Part shown: positions 35,235 to 48,140 of the stretch, in pieces
How the letters are laid out: each line of letters begins with the position of its first letter
How positions within the stretch are numbered: position 1 is the first letter of the stretch
NCBI RefSeq assembly: GCF_030704535.1
Contig: NC_081813.1
Coordinates: 3,868,001 to 3,932,000 of the forward strand
From: Vitis vinifera
Taxonomy: Eukaryota > Streptophyta > Magnoliopsida > Vitales > Vitaceae
Direction of reading: 5' to 3'
DNA: 64,000 nucleotides
Notes under the pieces: generated by a model
The model's input: only the letters and a program-made list of their open reading frames with translations
What the model was told of the DNA's origin: nothing
The model's database searches: none
Translations under genes and position numbers: made by a program

Positions 35235-38200
35235 ATGAAGATCATAAGTTGGAATATCAGGGGGTTGGGATCTAGGAAAAAGAGAAGGGTGGTTAAGGAT
35301 TTTTTGCGCCTTCAGAATCCGGATGTAGTGATGTTACAGGAAACAAAAAGAGAGGTGTGCGATAGAAGGTTCGTAGGTAGTGTCTGGTCAGTTAGAAATA
35401 AAGAGTGGGTTGCTCTCCCGACGTGCGGGGCTTCAGGAGGGATTTTAATCATTTGGGATTCAAAGAAAATGAGCAGTGAGGATGTGGTAATTAGATCTTT
35501 TTCTGTCTTAGTCAAGTTCTTGTTGGATGGATGTGGACCTTTGTGGTTATCCGCTGTTTATGGCCCAAACAGTCCCTTAACTAGGAAGGATTTTTGGGTG
35601 GAGCTATCAGACCTTTTTGGCCTTACTTCTCCTTCATGGTGTGTGGGTGGTGACTTCAATGTAATAAGGAGAAGTTCAGAAAAACTGGGTGGCTCTAGAT
35701 TCACTTCTAGCATGAGGGAGTTTGATGGCTTTATAAGAGAAAGTGAATTACATGATCCCCCATTACGAAATGCCTCTTTTACTTGGTCAAATATGCAAGA
35801 GTCACCGGTGTGTAAGAGATTGGATCGGTTTCTCTATTCAAATGAGTGGGAGCTTTCATTCCCTCAAAGCCTTCAAGAAGTTCTCCCTAGATGGACATCG
35901 GACCATTGGCCGATTGTATTGGATACCAATCCTTTCAAGTGGGGTCCAACACCTTTTAGGTTTGAGAATATGTGGTTGCAACATCATAGTTTCAAAGAGT
36001 GCTTTAGTAGTTGGTGGAGAGAATTTGAAGGAAATGGTTGGGAAGGTCACAAGTTCATGAGAAAGCTACAATTTGTTAAGGCAAAATTGAAAGATTGGAA
36101 TAAGAATACTTTTGGAATGCTTAAGGAAAGGAAAAAAACCATCTTGGATGAAATAGCTATCATTGATGCCAATGAACAAGAATGGGCTCTCTATTCTGAT
36201 CTCGCTGTTCAAAGAGCTGTAAGAAAAGGGGAGCTAGAGGAAATAATAATGAGGGAAGAAATTCATTGAAGACAAAAAGCTAAGGTAAAATGAGTTAAAG
36301 ACGGGGATTGCAACTCAAAGCTGTTTCACAAAGTGGCTAACGGGAGACGAAATAGGAATTTCATCAAATTATTGGAGAATGAAAGGGGTTTGGTGTTGGA
36401 CAATTCCGAGAGCATCACAGAGGAGATATTACTTTATTTCAAAAAGCTATACTCGAGTCCTCCAGGTGAGTCTTGGAGAGTAGAAGGTATTGATTGGTCC
36501 CTTATATCAGAAGAGAGTGCCTCTAGGCTGGATTCCTTTTTCTCCGAAGTAGAGATCTATAATGCCATCTTTCAGTTAGATAGGGATAAGGCGCCGGGGC
36601 CTGATGGTTTCACCATAATAGTGTTTTAGGATTGTTGGGATGTGATCAAGGATGACTTAGTGAGGGTGTTTGCAGAGTTTCACAACAGCGGGATTATTAA
36701 TCAAAACACCAATGCATCCTTCATAGTTCTTTTGCCCAAAAAGAGTCGGTCAAAGAAGATTTCGGATTTTAGACCTATTAGCCTGATCACTTGTCTTTAT
36801 AAGGTAATAGCAAAAGTCTTGTCAGGGCGTCTAAGAGGAGTACTACAAGAGACCATCCACTCCACTCAAGGTGCTTTTGTTAAAGGGAGACAAATTCTGG
36901 ATGCAGTTCTTATAGCCAATGAGATTGTGGATGAGAAAAGACGATCATGGGAGGAAGGAGTTGTATTCAAGATAGACTTCGAAAAGGCTTATGACTATGT
37001 TAAATGGGATTTTTTGGATCATGTGTTGGAGAAGAAGGGATTTAGTCCTAAATGGAGGAAATGGATGAGTGGTTGTCTGTCGTCGGTCTCTTATGCTGTT
37101 CTAGTGAATGGTAATGCTAAAGGGTGGGTCAAGGCATCTAGAGGTTTAAGGCAAGGTGATCCTTTATCCCCTTTCCTCTTCACTATTGTTGCAGATGTGT
37201 TAAGTAGAATGTTGTTGAAAGCTAAAGAAAGAAGTTTGCTGGAGGGCTTCAGGGTAGGTAGAAATAGGTGTAGGGTGTCCCATTTGCAATTCGCAGACGA
37301 TACCATCTTCTTTGCTAACTCTAGTGAGGAAGAATTGCAAACTCTTAAGAGTTTATTGTTAGTGTTTGGTCAAGTCTCTGGGCTTAAAGTCAATCTTGAC
37401 AAGAGTAATCTTTTTGGTATCAACCTTGATCAGAATCATCTCTCTAGGTTAGCATTGTTGCTTGACTGCAAGGCTTCAGATTGGCCTATACTTTATCTGG
37501 GTCTTCCTTTGGGAGGGAATCCAACTACTTGTGGATTCTGGGATCTAGTGATTGAGAGAATCTCTAGGAGATTAGACGGGTGGCAAAAGACTTATTTATC
37601 TTTCGGCGGTAGGATAACGCTCCTACACTCATGTCTATCCCATATCCCTAGCTACTTTCTTTCTCTGTTTAAGATTCCTGCTTCAGTGGTTGCAAAAGTT
37701 GAGAGGATGCAAAGGAACTTTCTTTGATCAGGGGTTAGGGAAGGCAAAAGAGACCATCTTGTTAGTTGGGATGCTGTGTGTAAGCCGAGGGTAAAAGGGG
37801 GTTTGGGGATTGGGAAGATTCCTTTAAGGAATCGCGCTCTTTTAGGGAAATGGTTGTGGAGGTATCCTAGGGAGAGTACAACTCTATGACATCAGGTCAT
37901 TCTTAGCATATACGGGACACACTCAAATGGTTGGGATGCCAACACTTTAGTCAGGTGGTCACATCGTTGTCCTTGGAAGGCCATTGCACAAGTCTTTCAG
38001 GATTTTTCTAAGTATACTCGATTGGTCGTAGGAAATGGGGAAAGAATTCGCTTTTGGGAAGATTTATGGTGGGGGGACCGAATCTTCAAAGACCAATATC
38101 CAAGACTATTTAGAGTAGTAATGGATAAAAGTGTTCCCATGTATTCAATTCTTGGTTTGGCTCGCCCTTTCTCATGGAACTTTAATTTCCGTCGTAATCT

Positions 38201-38855
38201 AACCGATTATGAGATAGAAGATCTAGAACGCCTCATGTGCTCTATTGATTGTATGAATTTATCCACCTCCGCTTCAGATGCAAGATCTTGGTTCTTATTG
38301 CCTTCAGGACTGTTTACAGTCAAGTCCTTCTTTACAGCCTTGTCCCAAACGCCTGATTCATTTCCTTTGTTCCCTTCTAAGTTTGTATGGAAATCTCAAG
38401 TTCCCTTCAAAGTTAAGGCCTTTGTCTGGCTTGTGAATGACTTGCTATAATTGAGGAGACCCCACAAAGCTCTTAGCCCTGACATTTGTAAGTTGTGTAT
38501 GGGGTAAGGAGAATCAGCAGATCATCTATTCCTTCATTGTTCTGTGACGTTGGGGTTGTGGCACAAACTATTCTAGCTAGCCAAGATGGATTGGGTCCCT
38601 CCGAAAAGCATTTTAGACATGATGTTCATCAATTATAAAGGTTTTGGCAAGTCCAAGAGACGGTTGGTTTTGTGGCAAAATGCGTGCATAGCTTTAATTG
38701 GGGTTGTGTGGCGGGAAAGAAATGCTAGGATATTTGAGGACAAAGCTAGGAATTCAGAGAATCTTTGGGACTCCATTCATTTCATCGCTTCGTTTTGGGC
38801 TTTTTGCTCAGCGGGTTTTAAGGGCATTCTTCTTAACGTTTTACAACTAGATTAG
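35235..38855 (+). pseudogene. LINE ORF2 (endonuclease, reverse transcriptase, zf-RVT), eight in-frame stops
   Basis: All recognisable domains lie in one 1207-codon frame with no frameshift. The apurinic-type endonuclease begins SWNIRGLG, with QETK, GGDFN and the SDHWPI catalytic block before 35920. The reverse transcriptase has DFRPISLI, the RQGDPLSPFLF block and the catalytic FADD at about 37290-37301. The zinc-binding end has HLFLHC. In-frame stops lie at 36267, 36291, 36627, 37725, 37887, 38448, 38505 and 38574. All are TGA, TAG or TAA, and most can be reached by a single C-to-T or G-to-A change. The copy is inactive. Confidence 0.93.
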
Positions 38856-39009
38856 CTAGCAGTGTGTAGTTCCAATGAGACGGTGTAGTGTCATGTTATT
38901 TTCTTGTGTTGTTTAGTTTTAATTCTGGCGGGAGGACTTCTCATCCTCCTTATGTACTATTTTATCTTATCAATATATTCATGTGTGGTTTCCTATCAAA
39001 AAAAAAAAA

Positions 39010-41050
39010 GTCCAAGACTCGAAAATAATTAAAAATGAATGGATTTGGACTAATTCATAAAAAACATTGCAACATGTAAAAACAAGGCGACAGACAAGCA
39101 CTTGGAATAACCAAATTATTCAACAAGCTTGGAAAAGAGTTTTTCAATAAGGCAAACAATTCTTTGACACATTGAAGATGTCCAAAATAAATTCAAGTCT
39201 TAAAAATAATTTAAAGAAGTCAAATAGTCTAAATTTACAAAAACATTTTAAGACTAAAAACAGGGTAGCAAGGTGTCAAAACTTGACAATAAAGAGATGT
39301 GGGCTTTGACATAAGCCCAAAATTTTTTTCATGGACAAACCAACATTCTAGCCCTTTAATGAGCATGGCAAGAGTTCATAATGGCTAGGAAATGACCCCA
39401 TTAAGTTTCAGATTTGCAAGGGTAGTCCGTTTCTCCAAGGTCAAGGAAATTTGAAAATCAATTGTTTAGAAAATGAGTGATGTTGGCTAAGGATATGGGT
39501 CATAGATCAACTATAGGGCTCCTACTCCTTTGCAACCCTCAAATGAACAATGATATTGAGTTTCACAAGAGGCATGGAATGCCTGATTACACTCAGATTT
39601 GGTTAAAAAAAATGGGCTGAAATGGCCACATAAGCAACCATGGGAAGGCATGTTCTCATGTGGATTCAAGCTTTGTGTGCCAAGAAATGTGGCAGCCATT
39701 AATGACCCTAAATTTGTCAAGATTTCAAGCCTGTAATGACCATGGGAGGATAATCACAAGGGCTGAAAAATGACTCACAAAAATCAGTTTGGAAAAATCT
39801 TGAAAAATCACAAGGTTGAGAGCAACTAGTTATATTATCAAGCAAAAATGGTAAGGCTAAGGTCTATGGCTTGAGATCTAACCTTTGTCCATGAGATTGA
39901 CCATCAAAATGAGCTTGAAATTCAATAAAAAAGAACTTGAAAACAAGATTTTACAATCAGTTTTAAAGGGGAAGCCAAAGAAGGCAAAAAAGAAAAAAAG
40001 AAAAAGACTCCAAAGAGCATTTTCTAGAGAAAATCATTTTGTCAAAACATCAAACATGTATGGCTTTCAAATTTCCATTTCAAAATTGCTCAAAAAACAC
40101 CTCCAAAAATCATCAAAATAAAGGGAAAACCGTGATCCCAAGGATAACCCAAAAGAAGAAAAGCCAAATATCATAAACCAAAATGAGCCCAATATCATGG
40201 TTTAACTCAATGAAAGGAGAAAAAAAAAAACCAAGAAATAAGCAAAACCCAACCAAGGCTTGAAAAGCAATTGAAAAAAGATTTAGACAAATGAACAAAC
40301 ATCTAGCAAACACCTAAAATGACAAGAATGAAACCCAAAGATAAAGAAAAATTACCCAAAATCGACCATGTAACTTTGAAATATCCACAACCCATATAAT
40401 CATCTCAAGAATCAATAAATAGATGAAAAAAAATTAAAAATTATCCCAAGAAAATAAAATCGAGAAGAACTTACTAAAAAATCCCATTTCAAGTGAAACA
40501 CTTGGCTTCCAGTAAGCATCAAACTTGTTCTCCAATCCAACCCTACTTCAAATCTCCCAAATTTTCTTTTCTTCTTCTTCTTCTTCTTCTTCTTCTTCTC
40601 TTTCTTCTCTCTCAAAATTTGGACAGAGCTTACTCTCAGAAAATCAAAGAGAGAGCTGTTGAAAATGAGCCTAAAGGCTGATATTTATAGGTCAAGGGTG
40701 GAGATTTTGACACATCATCATTTCCACTTGGGCTCAAATTTTTCTTCAAAACCCTCTTAAATTAAAGCTCAACCAATGAGACCCAAAACCCCAGATTTAG
40801 GCTCACAACAACTCCCCAAAACCAGCCTAAAAAACCTAAAAAAAAGACCTTAAAAAGTGGGGAAAAAAAAAAGTTAGGCAAGAAAAGGGGCACCAAAAAG
40901 AGGCTAAAGGGCCTGTTTCACGTAGATGAAACCCTATCCGAGCTCCAAATGTGCTGGAACTTTAGGGACTCTGGTGCCACTAAAGTCACACCATGGATCC
41001 AAAAATCACTCCAAAAGGGCTCTAAAAGTGGCTAAAAGAAAAAAATAAAA
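39010..41050. other. Repeat-derived DNA downstream of the LINE
   Basis: It begins with a faint further copy of the tandem array (to about 39260). Then comes AT-rich sequence with many A-runs, and a (CTT)n microsatellite at about 40566-40600 in a pyrimidine-rich stretch. It is probably the interrupted far part of the long-LTR-like repeat starting at 30836. There is no supported gene; the open frames are low-complexity Lys/Phe-rich. Confidence 0.5.
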
Positions 41051-41379
41051 TTCAGTGCCAGGCCTAGTAGCAGATGGACAACCAAGGAATATAAGAATAG
41101 CTAATCAAAGAAGGAATTCTTCGTGCGTACTACATGAAGGTGCAAGGCAAGGGGTACTGAGTAAGATAAAAAACATGTGCTATGAGGACAAAATAGAAGG
41201 TCTACTCTTTTCCTTAGTGAAAATAGGTCTTTCTGAAGTGGATGCACTGGCTGGTTTTTCCTCAAATGCAGTTTCCATGGCAGTTTGGTAGGCTTTTCTA
41301 TGTCTATTAGCTGGTTTATTTTCATTTGCACTAAATTATGGTTTTCCATGCAACTTTGGCAAGTCTCCTTAGTGTATAT

Positions 41380-42330
41380 TGTCTTGTTGCTATGATCACA
41401 CCAAAGAGTCTCTTTATCTTCATTCTTTCTTGATCCAAACTTTTGTGATCCAGCAAAGGAGTTTTCTTGAATGGTGTTTAGGGCTGAATTCTCGTGTGGG
41501 AGGCCCTAATGTGCCTGCTCTTCTACATTTTTCACTACAAACACGTGCGCACACTTCTCTTAGAGATGGAAGGGGATTTAAACCACGGATTTGAGCCTTA
41601 GCTTGGTCTAACTTTGAATTAAGGTTACCTAGAAACTCCAGTATCCTTTCTTGCTCCATTCACTTGCTTAGCTTTAAAGTATCTTCAGTAGATTCCATTT
41701 CAAAGTGTTGATAATTGTCAGGCTCCTTTCATAGGCTTTGAAGTTAGCTATAGTATGCTGTCATTGAAAATTCCCTTTGCTTTCTGTCATGGATCCTATT
41801 TCACAAATCATAAATCTGGGGAATATTCCCCACATTTGAATATGTTTGAATCATTGCATCCCAAACCCCCTTAGCTGTTGAGAGAAACAAGTCTTGCTGA
41901 TTTCTAATTGCATAGAATTCAGCAATCAAGACATGATTATGGAATTTTCTACATCCCATGATTTGAAATCTGGATCTGTAGATTCTGGTTCCTTCATAGT
42001 ACTGAGCAAGTAACGCATTTTCCCTCTACTTTTGATGGACAACTTGACAGATTGGGACTACTCAAGGAAGTTTTGTCCATTGAGTTTCTCTATGGTAATT
42101 TGAAGAGTAGAATTGTCACCATGAGCTTAGGTTCATGACTGACCTATGACCTTCATTAATGGACTGTTTTGAGACATTTTTGACATTGTTTCAAGTGAAG
42201 AAGGCTCAACAAAGGGCAAAAAGCACAAAAAGATCTAAGACTTGACAATGAAGGCTAATGAGAAGTTAGACAAATTTAGGTTTCAGCAATAAAGGCTGAA
42301 AATTAAATCAATGGTTTGATATCATGCTAT
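41380..42330 (-). mobile_element. Degenerate Ty1/Copia gag fragment
   Basis: On the minus strand it has a UBN2-type gag. Near 42170-42050 it reads KLNGQNFLE and SVKLSIKSRGKMRYLL; near 41980-41850 it has MSWLLNSMQ and AKGVWDA; and at 41420-41659 MEQERILEFLGNLNSKLDQ, then RGLNPLPSLREV. Just upstream (in gag sense) 'tgatatcaaaccattga' near 42310 resembles a primer-binding site. Stops interrupt the frame. Confidence 0.8.
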
Positions 42331-42478
42331 AGAGAGTGAAGATTGGCATACTCTTTCTTATTATTTTCAGCAATTACATTTGATGTTATATACAGTCACT
42401 TATAAACAAGAAAAAAGAAAGTAGACTCGAAGTTAATCACTTTTTAAGAATGCTGCCTAATTTAAGCTTTCCTTAACA
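42331..42478 (-). mobile_element. Possible LTR end belonging to the minus-strand Copia gag
   Basis: On the minus strand the segment starts TGTTAAGG, contains 'taacatcaaatgtaattgct', and ends 'cttcactctctata' just before the primer-binding-like site. No partner LTR was found, so this is only a candidate. Confidence 0.4.
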
Positions 42479-42591
42479 AATTATTCAACTATTGCTATGC
42501 ATAAATGGAGAGAAGGAATACAAGGAAATAAATTAGTATGTGGAAATAAATCAACCACTAATTTGGGAATATTTTGGCAGACATAGCTTAT

Positions 42592-43100
42592 GTTGTGAAC
42601 ATGGGACGTTAGTTCATGCATTCACCGTTAGAATGTTATATGGAGGCTATCCAAAGGAGCTTAAGATATCTTAAGTCTATACCGGGAAAGGGCTATTTTC
42701 AAAGAACAATCACTTGTAGGTCATAGCTTACACAGATGCACATTGGATAAGGTCCATCATAGACTGTTGGTCAACCTCAAGTTATTGCACATTTGTGGTA
42801 TGAAATTTAGTCTTGAAGGAGCAAAAAGCAACTTGTAGTGGAAAAATGATAATCAAGTGCAAAAGCTGAATTCCAAGTAATGGCTCAAGGAGTATGTCAA
42901 TCACTATGGCTTAAGATTCTACTAAAGGAGTTAAGGATGGAACATAATGGACCTATGAGGATATATTGTGATAATAAAGCAGCAATTGGTATTGCACATA
43001 ATCTGGTACAACATGTAGGAGAAACAAGTGCAGCTGCTGTCTATGGAGAGAAGGAAGGAATAGTCTTCCACCAATACCTAAAGAGGGTCATGCTAAGATT
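42592..43100 (+). mobile_element. Degenerate Ty1/Copia reverse transcriptase tail and RNase H fragment
   Basis: On the plus strand it reads in order: LRYLKSIPGKGLF, YTDAHW, SSYCTFV, then an open stretch MAQGVCQSLWLKILLKELRM and YCDNKAAIGIAHN-VQH (42880-43020). These are the conserved RNase H blocks of plant Copia polyproteins. It stops short of the terminal block and is followed by non-coding DNA. It lies head to head with the gag fragment on the other strand, so the two come from different insertions or an inversion. Confidence 0.8.
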
Positions 43101-46100
43101 TGGCACTATCAAGGTACCATGGATCATTTCCAACAGAGTTACTGCAATCCCATCTTATTATCATCATCTTTTTACCTGATTCGAATTCCTTGCATTTTTC
43201 TCTTAAGGTTGTTTCTTTTATTTTATTTTTATAGGTGTATTTGTACATGGTTTTGGCTGATACATTTTTGTTGTTCATTTTCCACTTGTTCGTCTATTAA
43301 CAATTTAATACAGTAAGGCTTTTTTAGGCTTAATAGTTTTGTACTTGGGATCTGAATATACAACTAGTTTTTCCTGCTCTAATTGTTTTGTTGTATCAGC
43401 TTTCATTGCTTGGTTCTTCAATGGTAAATTTATGCCAAACTGACATGACATGTGAACACTGTTAGCCAATTCATTTTCTTTTTCTTTTTGGTTATCCATT
43501 CCTCATAGTGCCTTGATTTCCCCTAGGGAACAAATTCAGTTTATGTCTGTTGTGAAGTAACAAGAAGCAGCTTATAGGGCCCCTGCCACTGCAGCATTTC
43601 TTGAAGAACAAGTAGGTGGTCTGATTATTTCACTGCTTCCTTAGAAGCAGTTACTGGTAGGTGACCCTTACGAGTTGAACTGTTTCTCTTCATTTGACTT
43701 TGCCTCTGCTGCATGGTACTAGTATCTGCATCATGCTAGGTTCCTGCTCCATGGAGATTTTGAATCTAAGGGCATACTTCTTATGTGGCTACAATTAGTG
43801 GCTTCATTGTTATCTCCTGTCCTAAATCTTGAGTATGAGGACTTGAACATCAGTAAACACCATTGTTTATGTACATAATACTCGGGGTTTGTACTCCATA
43901 CCTAGGTTTTGAGTCTTCTCTTGGGCATGGCTTCACCTTATTGTCTATTAAAAGAATTAGAGGCCACAAACTTTATTCATCTGACAGTTAATCAGAATTA
44001 AAAATGATCTCGGACCATAGGTTTTACCATGTTCTTTCAGGACCTGAGAAATTTATGAAGAGCAATAGCAAGCTGTCAAATTAGATAGTAAAACTTGCCT
44101 GATCATGAAAATTCTCAGTGGGCAACTCTTGAGAAAGTTTGGCTTTTTGAAACTCAAATACAAAATGAGCTGGCTAATAATGCTTGTGGGTGAGGCTGAA
44201 AGGAAGTATTGGAAATCATGTTTGGGTAAAGATTCAGAAAGTAGATGTAGTCGGAAATGGTATCCACATGATGTGATGTTTTTTCTTTGTGGATAATTAT
44301 CTTTGTTTTTGTTTTCCTGTTATTCCAATTATTTTGTGAACTTGAGTTTTTTATCTGATAGGCTTAAACTTCACTTTCTCATTTATGCTATAGAGGAGAG
44401 GCAAACCTAAAAGAAAAGAAGAAAATTGTGAAGGTAAGCACTCTCACTCTGGAGAAAATGGTTTTCTTGTTTGGCTGCCAAATAAAGCTCCAACAGATGG
44501 AGTTACTTATGAGTCTTATGCCTTGATTGTACAGTTTGGTAAGTTATATATATGTATGTGACCTATAAGAGCTACACTTTCTTTTCTGTTGTAAAGTTAT
44601 GTTGTAATTGAAATGACTTATTTAAGTGGCCTTCATTTTGGCCTTCATTTACATCATTACGTCATGTAATTCCATAACTTCAGTAATGTTCGAGGGAAAG
44701 AATTCTGTTAGTTTCGTACTTACACTTGTTTTTGTCTTTTCAACATAGATTCTCTTAGCTAAAAGAAGTATTGATTCATATTGCTGTTGTGTGTTATTTC
44801 ATTGTTATACTTTCAACCAAAATGCATATGCACAAGTCCCCAGTGGCTTAGCATCTTATGGCTCTCACTTACACTTGAATGCAAACTGCAAATAAATGCT
44901 TGAGTATTAGAAAGTTTATCATTTTATCCATCATTACCAGCCTGGTGGATATCACTATGAGAAATTATAAGGTGGGTATATTATATTTTGATGGACTATA
45001 TTGTGATATGTGGATGGTACTCTTACAATTCATCATAATATTCTTTCCATTGTGAGATATTTTCAAATAGGAACTTTACAATTTATCAGTTTAGAAGTCA
45101 TTGCTATATATCGACATTTGTCTCTCTGCTGTCTCTCTTCTAGGGTACAGCTGAAGAGACATACTAAGGATGCAGCCAGGTGCCCCGAAAGACGTGGCTG
45201 GTGGTAACTAATCTCCGGTATTGTATTATATCATTAAGGCCTTGCTTGGGTCGATTTCTGAGAAATAAAAAACTCTTTTTAAGCTCGGTAAGAACTCCTA
45301 TGCTTATTTGACTAATTTTGTTTAAAGAGTTATGACTTACAAAAGAGTTTAATAAGAAAGTTAGGAAAATATTGCTTTTTGTAGAAGCTTTATTTTGATT
45401 TTTGCAGGGAGTTTGCTGTAAAAATTGTGACTTTCGCTTCAGTTTCAGCTTCAGCTTCAGCACCCAGTAAAAGTCAAAAATAGTAAGCTATCCCAAATAA
45501 AGCCTAAGTTCAGTTAACCGAAGTTGGCTCTAGTTTTATGCTCGATCTACTTTAATCCAACCATTTTTACTGAAATGACCAACCAAAAAAAAAAAGTGTT
45601 GAGACTATAAACTTGCAGGGAAACCAAAAATTAGATCAGTCTTTTGAGGAATAGACGAAATAAGATTCATGACCATGTGTGAAACTATAGAAGTTGTGGA
45701 ATGTTGTATGGAAAACGAGTGATACATCCTCTCTTTTTCTGTATTCTAAGCAGAGGTCTCTTTTCTCTTTTTCTTAAATTATGGGAAGTGATCATTATTT
45801 TCTAGGGTAGCTAGCCCTCCCTTTCTTGACCTTTCAACTAGAAGACAAATGAAAGATAATCAAGGTAGGGACCATGACATAGATCATAGATGTAGAACAA
45901 AGGAAAAAACAAATATAGTGTTTGTACTTGGTCGACTTGTAGTTTTCTTATTGGTGGGCAATGAGTTACTTGGAGTATTTACATTTGCTGCCCAAGCTAG
46001 ATAATGGAATGAAGACGGGTGTTCGTTAGGAAATTTTCTTTCCAAGCTTTGGGTTGTCTTTATACTACATTTCAACAAAGCCTCATCCAATATGCTGGGC

Positions 46101-47474
46101 TACACTTCTACCTAAAACTTTTCTACCATCAGCTCTATCGAGACGGTCATATCCTGGGTTGAGTGCTTTGTTGAAATGGCCTGTAGTACTTTGCTGTGAT
46201 GATCAGAAATTATTTTCGAGTTTTCGAACAGAGAAAAGGACCATGAAAAATTGAGCTTTGTAGTGACCAGGCCGGAATGATGCCAAAGGCCAAGCAGCCA
46301 GTCAGGCTGAAAGCAGCATTCCTTGTTCCTTTTCAAGATGTTCATTTGACTACATGTGTTATTTTTGTCAAAATTGCTCAAGTCGTTGCTTCTCGGAAGG
46401 CACTCAGATAAGCTTTTGTTAAATGCTTATTGGGCCGCCGTGGAATGGTGGTGGTGGTGGGCACGACAAGAAGTATATTATATCTAATCAAAGCCAAAAT
46501 TCAAAAGATAAATCAAAATTTCAGGATTAGGGTTTGTTGCAATGAATTGATTTTGTAGCTTCATTTTCTAGATGATGTAACGCATTCAGAGTATCCTACT
46601 GATATTTCTACAGAAGCAAATATCTCAGATTCTTCTTTGATATTTCGACCAGGGAGTGGCAAATTTGGGCTTAGGCCCCACTCTGGTATGCCAGTGTCGA
46701 CTTGGTCCATCAAAGAATGGTTCAAAAATAAAATATTTGTTATAGGTCCCGTAACAGCACCGATTTGATACATATAGAAAAGCATAATTAATTATATGGT
46801 CTCAGGTATAGATTTAAGATTCATTATTTTGTACTTAAATACTCTCCTATTATTTTGTTTGCTGATTTGGAAATGACCAAGACAACATTCAATTTTACAT
46901 TCTAAAAGTACCTTCATACAAAATACAGCAAAGACCACATGGCATGTCACGTGATTTCAGTCCCATTTCTAGATCTTATGAAGAGTTTTGTTATATTAAT
47001 GAATAAAATACTCAAAAAGGAAATTAAAAAAAGAAAGAAAAGAAGACGTTCTCGAAGCAGATTTGACCACCGATCACAAGTGAAATCAGAAAAACAATTT
47101 TTATTTATTATTATTTTTTGAATAAATTAGAGCCTCAGCAGCTCTATCCACATCGTTATCCTCTCATGACTCGTAAACACGACAAAGTGGGAGAAGATGT
47201 GAATTGTCTGGAGCTCCATACAAATACAAATTCACCTTCTTTCTTTCATGTACATGACAAAGGCCTTGACACACATCTCTTGCGTAGCCCTTTTGTATTT
47301 CTTTCTTCTATCCATTTCACTCACAAATTCAATATGAAATCCACGTTTCTTAGCTTTTTTTTTTTTTTATAATTATTTAAATGATTTTTTTAAATGCATT
47401 TTTGTGAGTGAAAATGATTGAGAAATATATATATTATAGAGGCAAAATTGTTTTTAAATTTGAATACCATTTGC

Positions 47475-47680
47475 TTTTTTATGACTGTGGATATCCTGAC
47501 CCTGAAGTTAACACCAATTTACACGTACAACGACTAATCCAATGAGACCCTAAAGTTAACACCAGTTTACACGCACAACGATTAATTCAATGAGACCCTG
47601 AAGGTGACACCAATTTACAAGCACAACGACTAATTCCATAGGACCGATAAACCTCTAGTAACTGGTGATAAAAAATTTGG
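47475..47680 (-). mobile_element. Degenerate SINE with an internal 48-bp triplication
   Basis: It reads like the minus-strand SINE at 16073-16254: a T-run, then 'gactgtggatatcc' (compare 'aaccatggatgtcc'), the block 'ccctgaagttaac', and finally 'gaccgataaacctc' and 'aactggtga' (compare 'gaccgggtaaactcc' and 'aactggtgacc'). The B-box region and head are lost. The segment from 'gaccctgaagttaacacc' to the next 'gaccc' is present three times. Confidence 0.75.
47498..47641. repeat. 48-bp minisatellite, three units
   Basis: Units start at 47498, 47546 and 47594, each 'gaccct-aag-t-acacca' followed by 'tttaca-g--caacgactaat'. Period is exactly 48 bp with a few substitutions per unit. It is derived from SINE internal sequence. 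Confidence 0.93.
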
Positions 47681-48140
47681 GTATCATATAAGGAAACTTA
47701 TAATGAAACTAGGAAACAAACCTTTTTCTTTTACCAATTTTAATTCTTTTCCTTTTACCTAGACTTTGCCAATTTTTTCTCAATTCCTTAATTGTTACAA
47801 GTTGGGTAATCAAGGATAGTAGTCCATTTTAAGCCATTTAACCCAAATAGAAACATATTGAGGGATCCAAATTCCTTGTCAGGATACTTGTATATGTATG
47901 TTGAAGTCTAATGGTACCCACCAAATTCCTTATCCTGATAGTGTATGTTGTGTATAAAGAAATTTAAGTAATTGAATATTAGTATAAACAAATAAACCAA
48001 ATTAAGTAGGCACGAACAAAAATTGAGAATAAATTCATGAGATTAAAAAAAAAAGTATGTGACATCATTTATTTGATTTGATTGGTAATTTTTTTTTATA
48101 TCTATTGAAAAAGTATACAGTGGAGCCTCTAGATACCATG

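Larger units (their letters stand above)
32780..39009 (+). mobile_element. Near full-length L1-type LINE, decayed
   Basis: It spans 6.2 kb with ORF1 (DUF4283 type) at 32792-35043 and ORF2 (endonuclease, reverse transcriptase, zinc-binding region) at 35235-38855. A short 3' UTR follows, with a tail 'cctatc' plus A-run at 38998-39009. A weak candidate target duplication is 'caagact-aaa' near 32763 against 'caagactcgaaaa' after the tail; it is too short and imperfect to rely on, so the 5' limit is approximate. Confidence 0.9.

Noticed and set aside
47498..47641. CRISPR-like array
   Set aside because: Three head-to-tail units with no unique spacers, in a plant nuclear genome and traceable to a SINE.
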